A DNA stretch of 16,460 nucleotides from Bacteroidales bacterium UBA4345. GTDB lineage: Bacteria; Bacteroidota; Bacteroidia; Bacteroidales; Paludibacteraceae. The notes below the pieces were generated by a model. The model did not search any database. It was not told the origin of the DNA and saw only the letters and a list, made by a program, of their open reading frames with translations. The stretch lies in contig DGTD01000085.1 in NCBI GenBank assembly GCA_002396385.1, positions 1 through 16,460 on the forward strand, given 5' to 3'. How positions within the stretch are numbered: the stretch's first letter is position 1; every line of letters starts with the position of its first letter. Below, piece by piece: positions 12,824-16,460 of the stretch. The translations under genes were made by a program, and so were the position numbers.

Positions 12824-14530
12824 ATGGTCTTTAAACGTTTCTTCCTTTCCTTTTTGGGTGTCCTACTCGTGACGTTTACGTCGACAGCCTCCAATCTTGT
12901 TTATGAACTCCCTTTACCCGAGGTGAATACGTTGGCTGGCTCGTTTGCCGAACTCCGACCTAACCATTTCCATGGAGGGTGGGATTTCCGGACAGGCGGT
13001 AAGGAAAATCTACCTGTTTATGCGTTTGCCGATGGCTACATATCGCATGTGGTGATTACCCCTTCTGGATATGGTAAAATGGTGATGATTGACCACCCTG
13101 ATGGCACGACGTCTTTATACGGACATTTGAATGGTTTTGTGGGCGAACTCGATTCTGTGGTACGAAAAGAACAATACCGGTTACGTTCTTATACTGTCAC
13201 GCTCAATTTTACGCCTGACCGGTTCCCCGTGAAGGCTGGGCAACAGTTTGCTTTTTCGGGCAATACGGGTGGCTCGGCTGGTCCGCACCTCCATTTTGAA
13301 ACTAGGCGCACCTCTGACGGTCTTATGCTTAACCCTTATAAACATAACGACATCTTCGGAATTCAAGACAATGTGAAGCCGACTATTTATGGTGTGAAAA
13401 TCTATGGGGTTCCCGGAAAGGGTGGGGTCAATGGCATTGCCGAAAAAAAGTATAACACCAATGCCGGTAAGGCTACCACGCTTCGGCAGGGAACTACCGT
13501 GAGGGCTTGGGGAAAACTGACGCTTGCGGTTAAGGCCTCTGACAAGATGAACAATACATGGTTCAACTATGGCATTAGAAAATACAGACTTTATTTCAAC
13601 CATACGCTTGTCTCGCAGATTCATTTGGCGAACTTCTTGTTCGATGACAAGCGCGCTGTCAACTCGCTTATCGATTTCAAGCAGCGCGCCTTGTCGAAAG
13701 AGTTTTTTGTCAAATTCAGCCGCGAACCTGGAAACCCGCTGACGGTCTTTTCCCACATGGTGGGCAATGCGGTGATCGATATTAATGAGGAGGGTAAGTC
13801 GTATCCCGTTACCATTGAAGTGGAAGACGATTTCGGTAATACCGATTCTTTCTCGTTCATTATTCGTGGCGAGCGGCAAGATTTTGCTCCTGCCCCTTCT
13901 GGTTATACGCAGTTGCTGAAACAGGGAGCACATAATACGTTTAGCCGCCCCTCTCTATTACTTAATTTTCCTGCCGATGCGCTCTATACCGATGTGCCAG
14001 TCTTTTATTCGCAAGACACGGTGAAAAATATGTTCTCGCGGGTGTACGATTTTGGCACTGATTTTGTTCCTATACATACCAAGTTCGATGTCTCCGTAAA
14101 AATAGACAACGATACGCTTCCCGACAAGTCTAAATACGTATTGGCTCGTTTGAACGAGAAAAACATGGTCACGGGGGTCATTCCGGCACAATATATTAAA
14201 GGGTATATGGTGGGCGAAGCCAAATATCTAAGCCGTATGGCTGTTTATAAAGACCTTACAGCTCCAACCATCGGTGCTGAACATATCCTGAAACTCCGGC
14301 AGTTTCCTGTTATGAAACTGAAGATCCGGGACAACCTTTCAGGTATTGATTCGTATAACGGTTATATCGACGGAAGGTGGGTCTTGTTTGAATATGACCC
14401 GAAAACGTCCCGCATTTTGTGCGATTTGCGCAAACTCGGTCTTGAGGAGGGACGCACACATACACTTCATGTGGAAGTGACCGATGCTTGTGGCAATGTC
14501 GGTGTTCTCGACACTAATATTTATTATTGA
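12824..14530 (+). CDS. exported M23 family metallopeptidase (LytM type)
   Basis: 568 residues. A signal peptide (about 1-22) predicts export to the periplasm or cell surface. The M23 domain spans about 40-175 and is complete: H50 and D54 in FHGGWD and H157 in HLHFE bind zinc, with H101 (YGHLNG) and H155 assisting catalysis. Such enzymes cut peptide cross-bridges in peptidoglycan. Unusually, the catalytic domain is at the N-terminus, and nearly 400 residues of beta-rich sequence follow (about 180-568) that I cannot assign to a family. The domain contains an insertion of about 25 residues between the YGH and GNTGGSAGPHLHFE blocks. The C69-family gene starts 40 bp downstream with no terminator between, so co-transcription is likely. 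Confidence 0.92.
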   Translation: MVFKRFFLSFLGVLLVTFTSTASNLVYELPLPEVNTLAGSFAELRPNHFHGGWDFRTGGKENLPVYAFADGYISHVVITPSGYGKMVMIDHPDGTTSLYGHLNGFVGELDSVVRKEQYRLRSYTVTLNFTPDRFPVKAGQQFAFSGNTGGSAGPHLHFETRRTSDGLMLNPYKHNDIFGIQDNVKPTIYGVKIYGVPGKGGVNGIAEKKYNTNAGKATTLRQGTTVRAWGKLTLAVKASDKMNNTWFNYGIRKYRLYFNHTLVSQIHLANFLFDDKRAVNSLIDFKQRALSKEFFVKFSREPGNPLTVFSHMVGNAVIDINEEGKSYPVTIEVEDDFGNTDSFSFIIRGERQDFAPAPSGYTQLLKQGAHNTFSRPSLLLNFPADALYTDVPVFYSQDTVKNMFSRVYDFGTDFVPIHTKFDVSVKIDNDTLPDKSKYVLARLNEKNMVTGVIPAQYIKGYMVGEAKYLSRMAVYKDLTAPTIGAEHILKLRQFPVMKLKIRDNLSGIDSYNGYIDGRWVLFEYDPKTSRILCDLRKLGLEEGRTHTLHVEVTDACGNVGVLDTNIYY

Positions 14531-14570
14531 AGTTATATACTGGTTTTATATCGACAAAGATATATTTTAT

Positions 14571-16229
14571 ATGAGACTTAAACAGTTGCTTTTATGTTGT
14601 GCTGCGCAATTGGCTGGCATGGCGTATGCGGGTACTAATATTATGGTGGGCAAGTCGTGCTCGGCCGATGGCTCTACTTTCTGCACCTATTCGGTAGACT
14701 CTTATTACCAATATGGGGAACTCTCGCACTACGAGGCTGCTGAAAATCCGAAGTATGCCAAACGCAAGATCTACGGTTGGGAGACAAAAAAGTATCAGGG
14801 TACTATTTCAGAGTCTCCGATTACGTATGCTGTGTTGGGTAATATGAATGAGTACCAGGTTTGTATAACGGAATCTACTTTTGGCGGAAGGGCCGAGTTG
14901 GTCGATACGACTGGTATTCTGGATTACGGTAACTTGATTTATATTACGCTGCAGCGTTCTAAAACGGCCGAAGAGGCTATCCGTGTTATGACGGATCTGG
15001 TTGCCGAATACGGCTATCGCAGTAAAGGTGAGACTTTTTCTATTGCTGACCCGAACAATGTCTGGATTTTAGAGATGATAGGAAAAGGTCCCGATGTGAA
15101 GGGGGCTGTTTGGGTGGCTCGCCGTGTTCCTGACGATTGTGTCTGCGCTCACGCCAATCATTCGCGCATTACCACTTTCCCGCTGAACGACAGGGCGAAC
15201 TGCCGTTTCTCGAAGGATGTGATTTCTTTTGCCCGAGAAAAAGGTTATTTTAAGGGTAGGAATGCAGAGTTCAGTTTCTCTGACGCCTACGACCCGCTTT
15301 CTTTCTCTGCTCACCGTTTCTGTGATGCCAAGGTATGGTCGGTTTTCCGAAAAATTGCCGATGATATGGACCAGTATTATGATTACATACAAGGTAAATC
15401 AGACACTCCTCTTCCTTTGTGGGTGAAGCCGAAGACGAAACTTACCATCAACCAGTTGAAGAACCTGATGCGTGACCATTTTGAGGGCACTCCGTTGGCT
15501 ATGACCGGTGATCCCGGGGCTGAACCATTCGGTTTCCCGAACCGTTTTGCTCCACGTGTCTGGATGGTCGACAGCGTCTATTATTTCAACGAAACACCAA
15601 CGGCCGGACCACAGAATGCTTTCTCTTTTGTGGCGCAAATGCGCTCTTGGCTTCCTAATATGGTTGGTGGTGTCCTATGGTATGGCGTGGACGATGCCAC
15701 CTTCAATGTCTATTGCCCGATTTACTGTGGTGTGACCGAGGTTCCTGAATGCTTCCGTAAGGATAATGGCTCTATGCTCAATTTCTCGTGGAATTCGGCC
15801 TACTGGGTGTTTAACTGGGTCTCTAATATGGCTTATGGCCGATATGCCGCAATGTCGAAAGATATTCTTCGTGTGCAGTCGGAAGTGGAGAAGAATTTCG
15901 AAGATAACCTCGATGTTATTGAGGAGGCGGCCAAGTCGCTCTACAGAAAGTCGCCTGACTATGCGGCCAAGTTCCTGACTGAGTACTCGGTCAACAAGGC
16001 ACGCGCTACGGTTGAACGGTGGCAGCTGCTGGGACAGTTCCTCTTGGTTAAATACACCGACGGCGTTGTGAAAAAGGAACGAAACGGCCGTTTTATCGAT
16101 AATGGGGAAGGCGTTCCCGAACTGATTCTTCAACCTGGTTACAGCGATTGGTTCTACCGCCAGATTGTGAAGGAAACCGGCGACCGCTACCGGTTGCCAG
16201 ACGAGTTCCAGGGTAAACAGTTGAAATAA
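14571..16229 (+). CDS. C69 family dipeptidase homologue lacking the N-terminal nucleophile cysteine
   Basis: 552 residues from the ATG at 14571. This start gives a signal peptide MRLKQLLLCCAAQLAGMAYA; earlier in-frame starts lie inside the M23 gene. The body matches exported C69 (PepD-like) Ntn hydrolases: GKSCSADGSTF (28-38), GNMNEYQV, ESTFGGR, YITLQRS and DDCVCAHANHSRI are typical. In this family processing exposes a Cys, usually in a sequence like CTN or CTT, which acts as the nucleophile. Here the matching residue is Gly21 (GTNIMVGK), codon GGT at 14631-14633, one base from TGT. A Cys at position 31 is close but not at the N-terminus. The enzyme may be inactive, may have changed role, or this may be a base error. 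It is probably co-transcribed with the M23 peptidase. Confidence 0.9.
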   Translation: MRLKQLLLCCAAQLAGMAYAGTNIMVGKSCSADGSTFCTYSVDSYYQYGELSHYEAAENPKYAKRKIYGWETKKYQGTISESPITYAVLGNMNEYQVCITESTFGGRAELVDTTGILDYGNLIYITLQRSKTAEEAIRVMTDLVAEYGYRSKGETFSIADPNNVWILEMIGKGPDVKGAVWVARRVPDDCVCAHANHSRITTFPLNDRANCRFSKDVISFAREKGYFKGRNAEFSFSDAYDPLSFSAHRFCDAKVWSVFRKIADDMDQYYDYIQGKSDTPLPLWVKPKTKLTINQLKNLMRDHFEGTPLAMTGDPGAEPFGFPNRFAPRVWMVDSVYYFNETPTAGPQNAFSFVAQMRSWLPNMVGGVLWYGVDDATFNVYCPIYCGVTEVPECFRKDNGSMLNFSWNSAYWVFNWVSNMAYGRYAAMSKDILRVQSEVEKNFEDNLDVIEEAAKSLYRKSPDYAAKFLTEYSVNKARATVERWQLLGQFLLVKYTDGVVKKERNGRFIDNGEGVPELILQPGYSDWFYRQIVKETGDRYRLPDEFQGKQLK

Positions 16230-16257
16230 ACATATAACGGGCTATTTGTCTCGTCTG

Positions 16258-16291
16258 AAAAGTGGATGCCGTTCCGGGCTCCACTTTTTTT
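16258..16291 (+). terminator. intrinsic terminator of the M23-C69 pair
   Basis: AGTGGA/TCCACT (16261-16266, 16280-16285) plus GCC/GGC (16268-16270, 16277-16279) form the stem, extended by A-T pairs, and seven T (16285-16291) follow. It lies about 30 bp past the stop codon. Confidence 0.9.
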
Positions 16292-16303
16292 GTTGGTATA
16301 CCT

Positions 16304-16334
16304 ATAAAAAAAAGAAGGAAGTCTCCCGACTTCC
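16304..16334 (-). terminator. intrinsic terminator of the right-edge small RNA
   Basis: GGAAGTC/GACTTCC (16317-16323, 16328-16334) is a perfect 7-bp stem with a 4-nt loop. On the minus strand it is followed by TTC and eight T (16306-16313). Confidence 0.85.
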
Positions 16335-16370
16335 AATCTTCTAACCTTAAATCTAATACCATGAAAAACA
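16305..16370 (-). ncRNA. candidate small RNA with conserved-looking 5' block, possibly Bacteroidales-1-like
   Basis: A promoter (16377-16407) and a terminator (16304-16334) on the minus strand bracket about 66 nt with no gene. The 5' part, roughly 16341-16370, reads GTGTTTTTCATGGTATTAG then ATTTAAGGTTA. I recall this block, from memory and not from a search, as recurring next to promoters in Bacteroidales genomes, perhaps as part of the Rfam family Bacteroidales-1. The 3' part is the terminator hairpin. There is an ATG inside the block, but its frame gives no recognisable protein and runs through the terminator. The Rfam name is uncertain; the promoter-block-terminator layout is seen directly. 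Confidence 0.6.
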
Positions 16371-16376
16371 CGGTGC

Positions 16377-16407
16377 CAAAGTACTGCTTTTTTGCGATAT
16401 GACCAAA
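16377..16407 (-). promoter_or_regulatory. promoter of the right-edge small RNA
   Basis: On the minus strand TACTTTG (16377-16383) is a -7-like element with one spacer base missing, and TTTG (16404-16407) lies 20 bp upstream, the ideal -33 spacing. Transcription would start near 16370. The rest of the window (16408-16460) is AT-rich with nothing identifiable. Confidence 0.6.
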
Positions 16408-16460
16408 TATTTTTGAAAAAAAATGTTATAAAACATAAAATTGCAATATCCAGTTTGCAA

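Noticed and set aside
13181..13933. 250-codon open frame opposite the M23 gene
   Set aside because: It is antisense to a conserved peptidase and has no promoter or family resemblance.
14484..14570. Earlier in-frame start for the C69 protein
   Set aside because: It would overlap the end of the M23 gene and bury the signal peptide. The ATG at 14571 gives a clean export signal.
1..16460. CRISPR array, tRNA, rRNA, prophage or toxin-antitoxin system
   Set aside because: I found no regularly spaced repeats, no cloverleaf or rRNA signature, and no phage, toxin or restriction-type protein among the frames.

Overview
This window looks like chromosomal DNA of a Bacteroidales bacterium, probably Prevotella-like or Bacteroides-like. 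Several start sites are preceded by a -7 element of the form TAnnTTTG, sometimes with TTG or TTTG about 20 bp upstream. Most genes lack a Shine-Dalgarno sequence. The protein set also fits: type B L31, tandem DUF1573 proteins, a lipoprotein cyclophilin, a C69 dipeptidase homologue and a secreted glycosidase with a CBM6 module. I see no tRNA, rRNA, CRISPR array, intact insertion sequence or prophage gene. Most of the window is core or housekeeping DNA, and the novelty lies in the gaps and in a few protein oddities.

Layout. At 102-667 two small unknown genes converge. At 770-2692 (minus) lies a secreted clan GH-A type glycosidase with its own promoter and terminator, but no SusC/SusD genes beside it. 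At 3019-3417 is an orphan JAMM/JAB peptidase, followed by a dense cluster of hairpins. At 3594-4406 (minus) is a lipoprotein peptidyl-prolyl isomerase. Divergent from it is the L31 gene (4617-4868) with a structured leader. A terminator separates that from the nadK-fmt pair (4974-6915). An ECF sigma factor without a neighbouring anti-sigma gene follows at 7134-7733.

From 10652 down to 7878 a minus-strand operon reads YfcE-like phosphoesterase, an unknown helical protein, then pepT. From 12548 down to 10985 two DUF1573 proteins form another minus-strand operon. On the plus strand an M23 peptidase (12824-14530) is followed after 40 bp by a C69-family protein (14571-16229). They are probably co-transcribed exported proteins. 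The C69 protein lacks the cysteine normally found at the mature N-terminus.

Noncoding elements. Intrinsic terminators are well defined. Two gaps contain a promoter-like element followed by a terminator with no coding sequence, so they look like small RNA genes: about 10848-10920 (plus) and about 16305-16370 (minus). The second carries a sequence block that I recall, from memory only, as recurring in Bacteroidales noncoding RNAs. The L31 leader and the cluster at 3423-3494 are further candidate RNA or DNA structures. No complete new defence or mobile system is visible. The best leads are the two small RNAs, the altered C69 protein, the L31 leader and the uncharacterised helical protein.
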